A stretch of 64,000 nucleotides of DNA from Desmodus rotundus (taxonomy: Eukaryota; Chordata; Mammalia; Chiroptera; Phyllostomidae). Shown here piece after piece: positions 20,690 to 33,504 of this stretch (position 1 is its first letter; each line of letters begins with the position of its first letter). The notes beneath the pieces were generated by a model, which was given only the letters and a program-made list of their open reading frames with translations, had not been told where the DNA came from and ran no database searches. Position numbers and translations under genes: made by a program. The DNA is taken from the NCBI RefSeq assembly GCF_022682495.2, contig NC_071388.1, positions 81,469,073-81,533,072 on the forward strand, read 5' to 3'.

Positions 20690-20880
20690 GGTTGGAAAAG
20701 CGGGGAAATAGATTCTTCCCTGCAACCTTCAGATGGGAAAGCAGCCCTGCCAATGCCGCAGTCTTAACCCAGTGAGACCTAGTTTGGAATTTGACCTCCA
20801 GAACTACTAGATAATAAGTTTGTGTTGCTTTAAGCCACTAAGTTTGTGGTTATTTGTTAGAGAATTAATAGGAAGCAAGT
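20690..20880 (+). mobile_element. MLT1-like solo LTR, 3' part
   Basis: 'aacccagtgagacc', 'tgacctccagaactactaga', 'taataagtttgtgttgcttt' and 'aagccactaagtttgtgg' in order mark the 3' half of an MLT1-type (ERVL-MaLR) LTR. No internal retroviral sequence accompanies it. Confidence 0.75.
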
Positions 20881-21099
20881 ACAGCAAATAACATAAAGAA
20901 GAGAAGGGGCATCCTGTGACCACTGGTCGTACAGTGGCAGCCTGGAGAGAGCCGCCCGACACGTGGCTCCTCTTCTTCAGCTCCAGTCAGCATTTCTCAG
21001 AGGGAATCAAAGTTCAGAGTTGCCGAATTTTTCCATTTTTCAAAATAAGGTGAAAATACCATGAAAGTTACTGTCTTTAATTATTTGCAACAAATTCAA

Positions 21100-21415
21100 A
21101 TCATAAAAACGAACTCTTGTACATGTACACAAGTAGATATATATGAAGACGTTTACCACAGTATTGTTGGTGATACCCCCAAAATTTGAAACAAACTGAA
21201 TATCCATTGAATATGGATAAAAATAAATAAATCTAAGTTATGATAAAAACGCACACTTCAGTCAAAAGCAATGAACTACATATTGTAAATATGTTCGGGA
21301 AAGATGTAAAACAAACTGAGACATATAGCATGACACCTCATTTATTAGCATTAAAATATACCCATAAAAGAATAAATATAGTTTAAGGGTACTTATATGT
21401 ACACGAATAAAGAGA
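21100..21415 (+). mobile_element. old L1 (L1ME-like) fragment
   Basis: 'gtttaccacagtattgttgg' ... 'gaaacaaactgaatatccat' ... 'tagcatgacacctcattta' follows the ORF2 end and 3' UTR layout of ancient L1 families. All frames are destroyed. Confidence 0.6.
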
Positions 21416-23830
21416 GGACTGTGACCAAGGATCATAGCTGAGTGGCTGCAAAAAGCCAGCGTTCAGAAGATTGAAGAGGGAATTTGCAAGGACTGATGGC
21501 GGTCACGTGCTGTGGACCGAGGGTCAGGTTAGACTCGTGTGTTTCCACTGGGAGCCCAAAGATAGAAAGGACACAGTCTATCCCCTTAACATTTTTTTAT
21601 GGGGAATTGGGGAAGAAAAATGTGTAAGTGAGGCAGAATTTGAAGAAAAATACAGTTACAAAAAATGAACATTCATTCATTTACTCATTTATTTATTTAT
21701 TCTCCATTTCCTCAAATATTTACTAAACACCTGCTGTACTCCCAGCCGTTCGCTTATCTGCAGTGTGTCTGTGCAGTAGAGGATTCCGTTGGAAGAATAC
21801 TAAGAGCCGTGAAATTTTATTTTTCAGTCCCAGCCAGCCTCCACCCTAAGAGAAGGTCCTACTCGTGGCACAAATTAGCCCCTGTGAGTCTTGGGTTCAT
21901 CATTGGCCCAAAGGGTGTGACTCCCATTCTAACTCCATGTAGGAAGGATTGTTGTAAGAAAATAAGTGGAAGAGCTCTTGTGAAGTAGGAAGCATTGCAT
22001 AGATGAGAGGCCCCTGTATAGGGCTTCATTCCTCCTTTTGGCCTGGTGCTGCCCACTCTTCTCTAAATTGCCACTGCCTGTATCTGGCCCAGGGCCACAA
22101 TGCTGGTGCCCAAGTCATTGGCATGGACACAGTCTCCTCGCCCCATTGGTAAGTCTCATTGTCCCACTTCCCGTCAATCTGGTTTGTGATTTAAGCAAGG
22201 AAGATATTCATAAAATGTCTCTTTTATCACTAAGCCATAAACTCACAAGAGAAGGGATTTAGATGTCTCCTTCAATCTTACGCACATAGTGAGAATCCCA
22301 AAAGGCTTGTCTTGGAAATTTCCTATTTATATCTGTTTCCAATCATTCCATTACCTTTTTCTCAATTGCCTGCTGTGGTGAGGATGTGGTCATAGTTTCC
22401 TTTTGTTCCAGACAATTCCTTTATCCATGTTTCACCAACTGAAATGATCTTCTCCCCTACAGGCAGTTATGAAGATTCATTTGTGGGAAAAACTTGCCTG
22501 GAATAGAAATATTCATGCCATGATGTTTCCTGGAAAAAATTTATTCCTGATAATAGTCTTCAGAGTGTCTGCCTAATTCTCACTGATACACATCTGTTCC
22601 ATAAAAAGACATCTCTTTGGACTCAGTGGGATTTTAGAACAACTCATCAAAGAGAGTATGGAAATCAGGTTGGAGGCAAATTTTCACTTTGGAGTCAAAT
22701 ACCTCTATCAAATAAAACAATCCATATGTTCAAATTTATTAGCTCCCATTGACAATTTAAAACTATAAGCTTCCAATGAAATCAAATATTTGCCTAAAAG
22801 ATATGAAGAGACAGCTCTGTTTCATGGTTGTAGCTCCTGAGCATTTGGGGCGTTACAGCAATGCATGATTAGAGGAGGCCGTGAGCTATAAACGGAAGCT
22901 CTTTCCTGGCGAGAACGCATTTTGCAGTAACTCCCATTCAGCCGAGATTCTCAGCAAAGCAAGAAAGAGTTGAATTCCTCGTATTTACTTTTTATTGTTT
23001 GAAAATTGCTATTGCATTGCAAGTGTTATAGATGTTTGGGAAAGAAGGATGGGACATTATCAGAAACATCTCTGGGGCATAATTCAGCAACACTAGTAGG
23101 AGATTGGAGAAATGGCTTCATACTGAAAAAGCAATGTCTGAGAAATATTATCAGTAACTTGCTACTAAAACTAAATGCTGGACTGATTAAAATCAGTGGG
23201 AGTTTGGCTACATAAAAACAGCATTATTAGAACTTGTAGAAAGAAGGGAAACGGGAAATAGCTGTATTGGTAAGGTAGGTTGTACTGGGGTAAGGAACAT
23301 ATTCTGGAGAACTTATGAAAGGGTGAAAAAAGCTTTAAGAGGCCTCTTGCACAGTTATTTCATCAATTTATTTTTCTAAAGGACTCAAGGTGCTTTACAA
23401 AGTGTAAACATGACTCCTGGACTTCTGGGACTTATGCAGGTGGGGAAATATAAAGAAGAGAATTGTAATCAACTCACTAAAGTGCTGACTCTCCTATGGA
23501 CGTAGACACTTGAAAGTGAAATTAGGACTTGAATCCAGATTTATTTTTCATAAAAACTCTTTCATTGCCAATTGTGATACTTGAAATATTTTTTGTACAA
23601 ACTGAGAACTAACTTTATAGAACATTTTAATTATAGCCATAATGGTCTTCTTTTGTTTGTTCTGACAAAAATTATTTTTATCCAAAAAGAATAGAAAAAA
23701 AAGAAATTAACCTCAGTGATTAAGGCAATAAAACATTTAATTTTTGAGATCATATCTTTTAGAATCTGGTTTAATTAAAACATATTTTCATTCCTCACAT
23801 TAGTTTTTTAATGATAAAAAAGTAAATCAT

Positions 23831-23861
23831 TCACATAGTAAAAACTTCATATACTATGTGA
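23831..23861. repeat. perfect 10-bp inverted repeat, 11-nt loop
   Basis: tcacatagta (23831-23840) pairs with tactatgtga (23852-23861). It could form a short hairpin; no element or gene context explains it. Confidence 0.8.
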
Positions 23862-24169
23862 GTAGTTTAAAATGAAAAGTAAAAATATATTTTTCTCAGA
23901 CTCTAATACCCTAGAGTTTAACAATTAGCTTTCTTTTATATGCTCCTATAAGATCATTTTACTGTGTGTATGCAAAAATTATATAGCATACATCCCAAAC
24001 TCCTTTGATTATACAAATTGGTTGCTGACATGGATACTGTTTTATATTATACCTTGACTTTTTTACTTACCAGAATATCTCAGTCACTTATCTTTCCAAA
24101 TCAGTACCTTTAGACTTATCTCTTTTTCAATGGTGGTAGGTTATTTGATTTTGAGTTTTCACTCTGATT

Positions 24170-24383
24170 ATTTTTTTAAAGGTTTTATGTTATTTATTTT
24201 TTAGAGTTAGGGGAAGAGAGAGAGAAAGAGAGGGAGAGAAACATCAGTGTGTGGTTGCCTCTTGCCCGCCCCCTACTGGGGACCTGGATGGCAACTCAGG
24301 CATGTGCCTTGACTGGGAATTGAACCAGCGACCCTTTGGTTCGCAGGCCAGGACTCAATCCTCTGAGCCACACCAGCCAGGGC
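24170..24383 (-). mobile_element. Ves-type tRNA-derived bat SINE
   Basis: On the minus strand the element starts near 24383 with 'ccctggctggtgtggctcag' (tRNA-like head with A box), has the RNA polymerase III B box GGTTCAATTCC (+ strand 24316-24326), then 'ggcacatgcctgagttgcc', a GA/CT-rich stretch and an A-rich tail at 24170-24180. This is the Ves SINE pattern of yangochiropteran bats. The flanks 'tctgattatt' and 'tctaattatt' look like an imperfect TSD. SINEs of this kind are transcribed by Pol III and copied by L1 machinery. It is the best single clue to the organism. Confidence 0.85.
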
Positions 24384-24819
24384 TTTTTATTCTAATTATT
24401 GAACCAGTTTTTTCTGAGAAATATTTATGTTGTTTCTGTTGTCATGTGTGTTTTTTGTGTGTATGTGTACACACATGCATGCATGTTAAAACAAACAATA
24501 CTACAATCGATCTCCCTGTATATGTGTTTGCACACTCATGTGAGTATAACTGAAAGAAAAATTCCTACAAACAGTTTTTCTTGGCCAGATGAAGAATGTG
24601 CGTATTACACTTTGCCACATATTTTCAAATTGTCCTTGCAGAGGTGTATCAGCTTTTCCTGTATAACAAAAGTGCAAGAAACGAACTGTCTGCTAATACG
24701 CTCAGTGGAATGGTGTATTATCAAATTACATGATAGAGAGCAACGGTGTTCCATCTCTGTATTTGTATGTCTTTAAGAAACAGTGAGACGAGGGCTTTGT
24801 TCTGTGTTTTCATTTATGT

Positions 24820-25255
24820 TTTTTTTTCCCTGAAATGCTAGTTCATATCCTTGGACTAGTTTACTAATAAAGGACTAATTTACTAGTAGATTACTATTTC
24901 TAACTGATTTTGTCATACCTTTTATATATTAAGGAAATTATTCATCATCCTCTCATATTTCAAAAATACCTAATTTGTTCTTTGCATTTTGACTTTATAA
25001 TATTTTTTGCACATTGAGTTAAAATGCTTTATATACCAACTTTGATCAAATTCTTCATTTAGAATTTCTGGAGTTTGATGTTTAGGAAACCTTTTCTCAT
25101 TCTAAGTTTATAAAAAATATTCACTCACATTTTATTATAGTTCTTTTACCTTTTAATTCTTTTACATTTAAATCTTTGATCCATCTTGAATATATATTGT
25201 AGTAAGGAATCAGGTAGGAAATTATTTTAATTTTTTTCCAGATGGCTAGTTGTTG
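24820..25255 (-). mobile_element. old L1M ORF2 fragment
   Basis: 'tttatatattaaggaaatta', 'cattttgactttataatatt' and 'aaatctttgatccatcttga' follow the antisense ORF2 C-terminal region of old L1s. No open frame is left. It stops at 'ccagatggctagttg', a common landmark in that region. Confidence 0.65.
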
Positions 25256-25271
25256 TCTTAGCTTACTTATC

Positions 25272-25350
25272 GAAGGGTGAAACAGATAGTAATACAACAG
25301 TAGGAGACTTTAATACGCCACTTTCAACAATGGATAGATTATTCAGACAT
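25272..25350 (+). mobile_element. small L1 endonuclease-region fragment
   Basis: 'agtaggagactttaatacgc' and 'cactttcaacaatggataga' correspond to the endonuclease segment (VGDFNTPLSTMDR in intact copies). The same segment recurs in the larger L1M piece at 26478-26545. Confidence 0.6.
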
Positions 25351-25949
25351 AAAGTAGTGGTTATTTTTCTTACTCACTACTTCAGATTTATCAGTCCTTA
25401 ATTAAACAGAGAATAAAAAGAGGAAAATTTTAATTATAGTTTGGTAAAGTCTCCAGGGTAGATGACATTTCTCACAGTACCCCTGCTTGCCCATTACTGA
25501 AGTACAAGTAGACTCTGGACCCAGATGGTGACATAGGAAGCTCCCAAATTTCCTTTCTCCAATGACACAACTTTTCAGGCTGCCACATGGGCAATAGGTT
25601 CCCTGAATCACTTAGCTCTGAAAGCCAGTGGGGCTTGTGTTCATGCATTCCACAGGAACAAGGCAATCAAAAGAATGGTGGTTAGCAGATGTGCAAACAC
25701 TTGCTGCGTCTGTTCCCTCAGGGCTCAGTGCAGAGGGGGTGGGCAAAAATGCCCATTGTTTTTTTGCGAATATACCAATATTCCAATGCATATTGTGAAT
25801 ATACAATATAAAAATTTAAATTTTGATATCAAAAACATAAAATGCAGAAGGGGGGAGTGCAAAAATGTAAAGCTTTTCTATGCATTCACAGTTAAGTTGT
25901 TATCAGTTTTAAACAGACTTTTATAACTATCAGATGTTTTATGTAAGTT

Positions 25950-27115
25950 TCATTGTAATCAAAAAGCATAAACCTACAGTTGATACACAAAAGATAAGGG
26001 AATCAAAGCATACTACTAAAGGAAGTCATCAAATCACAAAGGAAGAGCAAAAACAGGGAAAAAGGAACAGAGGTACTACAGAATAGTGAGGAAACAATGA
26101 ACAAAATGGCAATGGTCAGTCCATATCTCTCAATAGTTACTTTAAAAGTAAATGAACTAAATTCTTCTATCTAAAGACAAGAGTGGAAGAATGGGTAAAT
26201 AAAAAAGACCGAACCCTATGTTGCTTGTAAGAGACTCAATTCAGCTTTAAGGATACACAAAGTGAAGGGATGGAAAAAGATTCCATAAAAATGGACATCA
26301 TAAAAAGCAGAAATAGCCATTTGTATCAGACAAAATAGACTTTAAAACAAAGACTGTAATGAGAGAAAGATACAATAATTAAGGAGTTAATTGATCAATA
26401 GGATATAACATTTATAAATATTTATATACCCCACACTGGAGCACCTCAACATAGAGAGCAAATGTTACCAGATTTGAAGGGTGAAATACATAGTAATACA
26501 ACAATGGTAGGAGACTTTAATACCCCACTTTCAACAATGGACAGAAACTCAGCATGGAAACTTTGGACTTAGGCTGCACACTAGACCACGTGGTCCTAAC
26601 AAACACGTACAGACATACACGTTCCACCCAACAGCAGGAGAATACACACTTTTCTCAAGTGCATGTAGAATAGTCTCCAGGAAAAATGATATGTTAGGCC
26701 TCAGAACAAGTCTTAATAAATTTAAGAAGACTGAAATCACAGTAAGCATTGTTTCAGAGCACAATACTATAAAACTAGAAATCAATGATAAGTGGTGAAC
26801 TGGAAAATTCACAAATAGGTGAAGATTAAACAACATACTTCTGAACAACCAATGGATCGAAGAAGGAATCAAAGGGGAAATAAAAATATCTTTTGATAAA
26901 TGAAAATGGAAATAATTTACCAAAATGTGTCCTCTGTAATGAAACAGTACCAAGAGGGAAATTTATAATGATAAACAGCTACCTTAAGAAAAAAGATAAA
27001 CCTCAAATAAACAACCTAATTTCACACCTTAAGAAACTAGAAAAGGAAGAACAAACTAAGTCCAAAGTTAGTAGGAGGAAGGAAATAAAGATCAGAGCAG
27101 GTGCACATGAAACAG
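25950..27115 (+). mobile_element. old L1M ORF2 5' part (endonuclease to RT linker)
   Basis: A continuous but heavily mutated ORF2 segment. It starts in sequence upstream of ORF2 motifs ('aacctacagttgatacacaa'), passes the endonuclease region ('gtaagagactcaattcagct', 'ggtaggagactttaatac', 'cacactagaccac'), and ends in the linker before RT ('gaaggaaataaagatcagag'). Stops and indels break all frames; the longest stray frame, 26893-27225, lies partly in the linker. It is far more diverged than the young L1 copies here. Confidence 0.75.
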
Positions 27116-27227
27116 AGACTGAAACACATACAGTGATACCCTTACTAGTGATATGTGCCTATCGTACTTTGGAGAAGGCACTTTGGACATTGTGGAGAGG
27201 AAATAGAAAATATTGTTTCTATTGAGA

Positions 27228-27255
27228 CACAATAGAAGTCTCACATTCTATTGTG
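27228..27255. repeat. perfect 10-bp inverted repeat, 8-nt loop
   Basis: cacaatagaa (27228-27237) pairs with ttctattgtg (27246-27255). A related half-copy, 'acaatagaagcttaca', follows at 27264. It sits between the L1M fragment and the MLT1-like LTR. Confidence 0.75.
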
Positions 27256-27289
27256 AGGAGCTTACAATAGAAGCTTACATTCCATAGTG

Positions 27290-27785
27290 TGAAAGGTAGA
27301 ATAATGGCTCCCTCACAAATTTTCAGGGCCTGATACCCTGGAATCTGTTGCTGAGCTGACTTACACAGCAAAATTCATTTTTAAATGTGATTAAAGGCAA
27401 GGTCTTTGAGATGGAGAAATGAACCTAGACCATCCGGGTGGGTCCAATGAGTCCTTAAAAGTGAAGAACCTTTCCTGGCTTTGGTCAGAGAAAGATGTAA
27501 TGAGGGAATAAGGGTCAGAGAGATGTGATATTTCTGGCTTTGAAGATGGAGAAAAGGACTCATAAGCCAAGGAATGTAAGTGGCCCCTAGAAACTGGAAA
27601 AGGCAAGGAAATGGATTCTCCCCTACAACTTCTAAAAATGAATGCCATCCTGCTGATTTATTTTTAGCCCAGTGAGACCCTAGGCTCCAGACCTATAAAA
27701 CTGGTGAATAATAAATTTGTGTTGTTTTAAGCCACTACATTTATGATAATTTGTTATGACAGCAGTAGAGAACTATACCTATAGG
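27290..27785 (+). mobile_element. MLT1-like solo LTR (ERVL-MaLR), nearly complete
   Basis: Ordered MLT1 landmarks: 'aggtagaataatggctccct' near the start, 'ggtctttgagatggagaaat', 'ccgggtgggtccaatgag', 'tttctggctttgaagatgga', 'ggattctcccctacaac', 'cccagtgagaccc', and 'aataaatttgtgttgtttta' with the 'agccactacatttatg' end. It is a solo LTR, with no internal region on either side. Confidence 0.8.
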
Positions 27786-28011
27786 AACAAGGAGTTATAT
27801 ATATTAGACTTTTAGCCCCAAAATATGTCACTTTGCATATTTTTCCAATTCAACTTTGACAATTTGAAGCAAAATATGGGAAGTGCCATAGAGACATGAC
27901 CAAAGCTCTCTAAGAGTTGAGGGCAAAAGAGGGATGAAGGAGGACTTCAAGAAAGAGGGGGTATTTAACCTGGGTTTTTGAGGTTGTACCTCAATAGAAA
28001 TTCAAGAAGTA

Positions 28012-28914
28012 CCAAATCATTGATTTGAGTCCTGGTTTCCTTCCTGTCACTGTTGGTTCCATGAATATTTTGCTTTATTTCATTTTGGGTATCTTTCATT
28101 TGTTCTTTCATTTTTCGATCAAGCTCAATCAGTTCTGTGAGCATATTGATTACCAGGGCTTTAAATTCTCTATCAGACAGGTTGGCTGTCTCCTCATCGC
28201 TTAGCTCTCTTTCTGGAGTTTTGCTCTATTCTTTCTTTTGGGCCCTGTTTCTTTGTCTCAGAGCACTTAAAAGCAGCACGAGGAAAGGATAGAGTTCCCA
28301 TGAGACTATCAGCTGATTTCTCAAAAGAAACCTTGCAGGCAAGAAGGGGTCAGAAAGAAGTATTTGAAGTCATAAAGGGCAAGGAACTACATTCAAGATT
28401 TCTCTATCCAGATAAAGTGCTTCCCAGATAAGGTAAAGTTAAAGGAGTTCATTATCACCAAGCCTTTATTATATGAAGTGTTAAAGGGACTTATCTAAGA
28501 AATTGAAGAAGATCAAAAACTATGAACAGTAAAATGACAACAAACTCACAACTATCAACAAATGAACCTAAAAAAAAGAAAAACAACAAAAACAAAAACT
28601 AAGCAAACAACTAGAACAGGAACAGAATCAGAGAAATGGAGATCACACGGAGGGTTTTCAGTGGGGAGGGGGAGGGGAGGAATAGGGGGGAAAAGATGGA
28701 ATAAGAAGCATAATTGGTAGGCATAAAATAGATGGGGAGAGGTTAAGAATGGTATAGGAAACAGAATTCAAAGAGCTTCTATGTACAACCCATGGACATG
28801 AACTAACTGGGGTGGGGGGATGCTGGAGGGTTAGGGGGTCCAGGGTGGAGGGAGGATAAAGAGGGAAAAATTGGGAAAATTGTAATAGTGTAATCAATAA
28901 AATATACAAAAACA
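28012..28914 (+). mobile_element. HAL1 copy with 5' inversion (twin priming)
   Basis: The left part (28012 to about 28258) is in minus orientation and encodes the ORF1 N-terminal region ('cctcatcgcttagctctct' antisense to the 'LSDEE' part). The right part (about 28259-28914) is in plus orientation and encodes the ORF1 C-terminal region, then the HAL1 3' UTR ('aactcacaactatcaacaaa', 'caaacaactagaacagga') and the tail 'tgtaatcaataaaatatac'. Flanks agaaattcaagaagta (27996-28011) and agaaattcataaagta (28915-28930) are a 16-bp TSD with two mismatches. There is no ORF2 between ORF1 and the 3' UTR. The copy keeps the C-terminal segment missing from the 8.4-kb copy. Confidence 0.85.
28259..28497 (+). 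pseudogene. HAL1 ORF1 C-terminal remnant
   Basis: Reads from 'ALKAARGK' through 'FSKETLQARR', a hallmark of L1 ORF1 C-terminal domains, to 'LLYEVLKGLI' before a stop. An internal stop and the missing, inverted N-terminal half make it non-functional. It is useful as a reference showing what the 8838-9536 frame has lost. Confidence 0.75.
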
Positions 28915-28930
28915 AGAAATTCATAAAGTA

Positions 28931-31900
28931 GAGATGGGGAAGACAAATTACAGCAGAAGGAATGGGATTAACGAGGCAAGCAAGTGTGACAATATGTATT
29001 ATGTTTGGGGTATAAATTGATTAATAGGTGGTGTGGTATGGATAGTTAGGTAAACATTGCTACAATATTTCTATTTTTATTGAATATTTTTATTGGATCA
29101 CAAATTTATAAAATATTCAGAAACCAATGTAGTAGCTTATGTTGGAACGAGATTGTGAAGTCTTGAATATTAGGCACAGTCTATTATTTTTATTTAACAT
29201 AGATTAAAAACTTGTTGCTTTTTGAACTATGAAAGCATTGGTCAAAGCTTACTTTAAAAAGGAGAACTGGCTGGGAAGAAAGAGGAGAAAGGTTAATTGG
29301 CAGGAGAAGAGTTAGGAGGCCACTGGGCTGTCTTGATGAGGTACTAGCATCCATCTGAATAAAACGCAGCACGGATGCCAGTCAAGTTTTGCACCCATTT
29401 TCTGTAATCTTTCTTTCAAGAAATGCTACTTCATGGTCAAGTTCTCCTATCTTGTGAACCTCTGGGTAAATGTGAACTGCAAGGCAAATGGGCTCAACAT
29501 AAAATTATTTTTCAAGCCATTTAACTAAGTTGAAACACATTTCTTCAATGACTGGCAAATGAATTGGTAACTCTCTTTCCCCAATGCTTTTCTTGGTCAG
29601 ACCAGAGTAGAATTTAGGAAAATCCCCTAAAATTTCCACCTTCTTTGCTTGGATCACAATCCCTGGGATGGTTGGACTTCCACTCCAGGAGATACATTAC
29701 CTTAAAACTTAGATGCCGCCTGCCTCAGCTGTGAGCAACTTGTACTTCAAACATCTCAAAAACTTGTTAGTTATTCCAGGAGGGGTAGAAATAATTTCCC
29801 TGAGTTTGCTTTTCCTCTCCGTACCTTTCTTTTTACCAACCGTGTCCCGTTTTCTGTGGAGTTCTTTCTTCTACAGCCATTTTTACAGACTCCTTTCTTT
29901 AAACTATTTCTCACAAGGAACAGACGTCAGCTTTATTTTTAAGGTATCATTACAGAGGGAAACAATGGAAAGGTGATAGCATTGGTGATTGATTGGACTA
30001 GGTTGAGGAGGAGGAAAGGAATAAATGGGTGACAAGATGTTTGGGATATTTCAGCCTGGGGGCCTGGGAGAATGTAATTCATTAACAGGTAATGAAAAGA
30101 CAAGACAAACTACCCAGGATGGTCAGGGTCTGATTTTTGAACATGTTAAATTTAAGGCTTTAAAGTGGAACCGTATAGCAGACATTTGGAAACAGCAGTC
30201 TGCCCTTGCAGAGATAGTGAGTCTATGGTAAAATTTGCTGGCAGACATATAGGGAAGATAATTTTGAAAGAATATGTAGAGAAGAAGAGAGGGCAACAGA
30301 CAGAAAAAGTCATGGACATGTTGCCTTTTTGTTATCTTTAACATTCTTCCTCTGCTTCTATTGCTAAGAAGTCTGGTCGACTCCTTGAGGGTGTCCAACT
30401 TTTAGCAACTGGAAGTCACTGTTCCGTTTTTTTCTTTCTTCAAGTTATAAGAGAAAGTTTATTTAGAAAGTTACAGAGGTAGTGGAAGAGAGCCACCTGG
30501 GCTGTGCAGGCTCAGGAAACAAGTTACAGAAGCAAAAGAAGGGCCCTTGGGGAGAGAAAGGCAAAGGTAACACACCTGGGCAGGGGGAAGAAGAGTAGGA
30601 AGAGAAAGGCACCAGCTTGCTCCCAGGAGGGAGAGTGCCTGGAAGTTACTGTTCTTAATCTTGGACCCACTTTTCTTCTCCTTAGCTTACGTTATGGGGA
30701 TTTAGCAAACCTTTTCTCTAGTGGCCTACCTCATTCAGGGCCATTTAACCACTAGAAATAAAAGCCCCCAACCTGAGCTGGTATCTCAGGTATCATCATA
30801 GCAAAGTTTCTCCTGGTTAATCCAGAGAGGGAAAACCCAAGTGTTCTTTTCCCTTCCGAGTCTATGGCAATGAGCAGTAATGAAAGTGTAGTCTTTGTGA
30901 ATGAAAAAAATGTTCTATACTCCTATTGGTATGCTCTGGGAATACTTCAGTGCTTCCAAATAGCTTTTGCTCTAATATATTTCTTTATAGTAATGGCTAT
31001 CTCAGCTGCACCCATGTGAAAAGCTTTTAATTTGGTTAAATTTATGCTAGGAGCTGTTGGAAACTCAAGCCTTGTGGGGGTTCCTCCCCTCCTCTCATTG
31101 TAATTCTCATGTGAATTTCTCCCCTGCAAAGTTATGCAGCTCTCCATCTGGCCATATTCATGAGCCATCTTCTCATAGAACTTTGATAAAATGCATCAGC
31201 TTTCTTAGAATTAGATTAGCATCTTGATCTGAAAGCTTTCTAGGCTCTTCCCGCTGACAAGAGATGAAAGCCTCATAAATAAAAATGCTGCTTTGTTTGC
31301 TTCTATGTTGTGGAAGAGGAAGACAATTAGATCTAAACATCTTTTTATTCAATATTACAGATATTCTCCCTTTCCATGGCTTGGTACTAATGCCCTTTCT
31401 TCGAGTGTTATCTGCTGTGAAGATTGTATAATAGCGCTAGAAAGTTAAACGGCACCCTTCAAACTAGCATTTGCTTCTTCTAACTATGTCAGAAATCTTC
31501 TCAGTAGAGAATGTGGGTTCTTTGTGCTTCATTACTGATTACTATCATTCTGAAGAAGGCAGTAATAAATGTATTTCCTCATAATTTTATGTCCCCAAAA
31601 AGTCAATAATAATTGACAGTCTGTATGGAATTAAATACATTAATAAAGTCTGCATATGTTAGACTGGAAGTAGATACTTAAATCTTTGTCTTTATTTAGC
31701 ATAGGTTAACCACTTAAAGGTGATATCTAAGCGCTACAGCAATTCAGGGATACAAGTTTCAGATTTAGGCTCCACTTGACTTGAGATATAACTGAATAAC
31801 ATTATGAGATGGGACTTGGCTTGATTGTATCAATATCATAGTCTTTGTGATTATTCTACTTTACATTAAAATTATTTGGGGGCAGGTGACCTTGTTATTA

Positions 31901-33500
31901 GTATAACCATAATAAAGTTATTGGTTGTAATAATTTATATTATTTAACAATAAGGTGTGTTAGGACCTGGAAGAGGACTGGCCACAACACTTAAGAAATA
32001 TCAGAGTCAGTGTCTGAGATTTCCGAAGAGAAAGAGAGGCGTGTAGAACACAACAACAGTCTGAAAAATGTCAAAGAGAAGAGTAGTAGATTTTGGCTGA
32101 GTGTGTTCCTCCCTGGTCCCTTGAAAAGTAGCTATAATGGGGATGCAGACAGCTTAGTACTAATCAGACCAGTTCACGAAAGAGCTGATGGGGAGCATGT
32201 GGAAATGGTGCTGGAAATAACTTTGTGTCATTGAAGCATACTCAAATTTCTGACCTTGGGATAATATGAAATTCTAAGTTTTTCAGTAAGTAGAGTTCAA
32301 ATATGATATTTGCTTCATTTACATTCTCAAGACTAATGCCCATTTCAAGCTACTTTTTACCTTTTAATAACTCCCATTTATCTTCCCCACCCTTGTAAAT
32401 AATTTTTTAAACAAATTTTAACAGGAATTATGTTATTTCTAAATAGAAAATTTTATAATGTATATATAGATACACATACATACTTTTTAAAGTTTAACTC
32501 TGTGTCAGGGAAAAACAATTGCCTAAAGGAAGTGGATAAAATTTCAGGCCATTGTGACCAACAATTTACGCCTCATTATGCTGCCTAGTGGTAGAAAACC
32601 AGGAGTGACTTTGTTCAAAATACTAGCTATGACTTCAGAAAACTGTCAGTCTCATCATGCTTTTGATATGGGAAAGGATCCTAACTGCTACAGAAATAAA
32701 AGGAAATGGACAGGAACCATATGGAACCTCATGCATTTGCTGCCAAGAAGTTGTCTTCCTTTTTTAAAACTAGTGGTGTCAAGATATATAGGGGAATGTG
32801 GTCCGTTCTGTACACGGGTGCGTTTGATTGCGTGGCATGTATTGGAAAGATAGAGTGAGATATTTGATTTTAAGAAATTATTTAAATGTGCTGGTGGTGT
32901 ATGCAATTATCCCAAATGGACTTGATCGTAGGATTTTTTACTTCCTATTGGTTAGCTTTAGATTTTTATTTATAGTCATACTTCAAGTTGGCCTTTTATT
33001 TGTTCACTTTTATAGACTGCGTGAGTGAATGTTTGTATGTTTATGTATATGTGAAAGGAGTTTTTGTTTAAAGTGGAGAATGTAAAGTGATTTTATATTT
33101 TGTAAGATATTTAAAATATATATGAAATTAAGGTGAAATAACTTGGCCTTAGTAACTTATAGTGGCTTGAGATCACATCATGAAACTGAATAGGAGAATA
33201 AATTTAAGTTTTATTAAATTTAGCATGCCAACTCCTGACACAAAAATTACAGATTGAGGAATAAATGGGTAATAGCTCCATGTGAGATCCTGGTGTTCGT
33301 AATGGAATAAGGTTGTGGAGGATGAACTCTGGGCACAGGGCTCAGTTTTAGCTCTGAGGAAGGTAGATCTTCTTGTGTTAGAAAATGGAGACTGAAAAGA
33401 AGTTATTGAGCAAACTAACAGTTTTCCTTAGAAACAGAAGATATGATTAGCAGTTATCTGACCTACTTTACATATTTGTTTGGTAATTTGTCATCATTGT
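28931..33500. other. unassigned 4.6-kb stretch
   Basis: No repeat, RNA gene or exon could be supported. Frames of 60-110 codons occur on both strands without recognisable motifs. The segment 30430-30640 is purine-rich and could be old LTR sequence, but I cannot place it. Confidence 0.35.
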
Positions 33501-33504
33501 GTTT

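Larger units (their letters stand above)
20881..24160. other. unassigned stretch with small old repeats
   Basis: Apart from an old L1 at 21100-21415 and an L2/MIR-like tail near 21670-21750 ('aaatatttactaaacacctgc'), nothing is recognised. A 10-bp inverted repeat (hairpin) lies at 23831-23861. Open frames up to 107 codons have no recognisable domain. Confidence 0.35.

Noticed and set aside
24251..24553. 100-codon frame starting in the SINE
   Set aside because: It reads through the Ves SINE antisense and unique flank; no protein similarity is expected.
24820..25350. Twin-primed old L1 (minus piece followed by plus piece)
   Set aside because: The order is wrong: the minus piece is from the ORF2 C-terminal region and the plus piece from the upstream endonuclease. 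Twin priming would give the opposite, so these are probably separate insertions or rearranged pieces.
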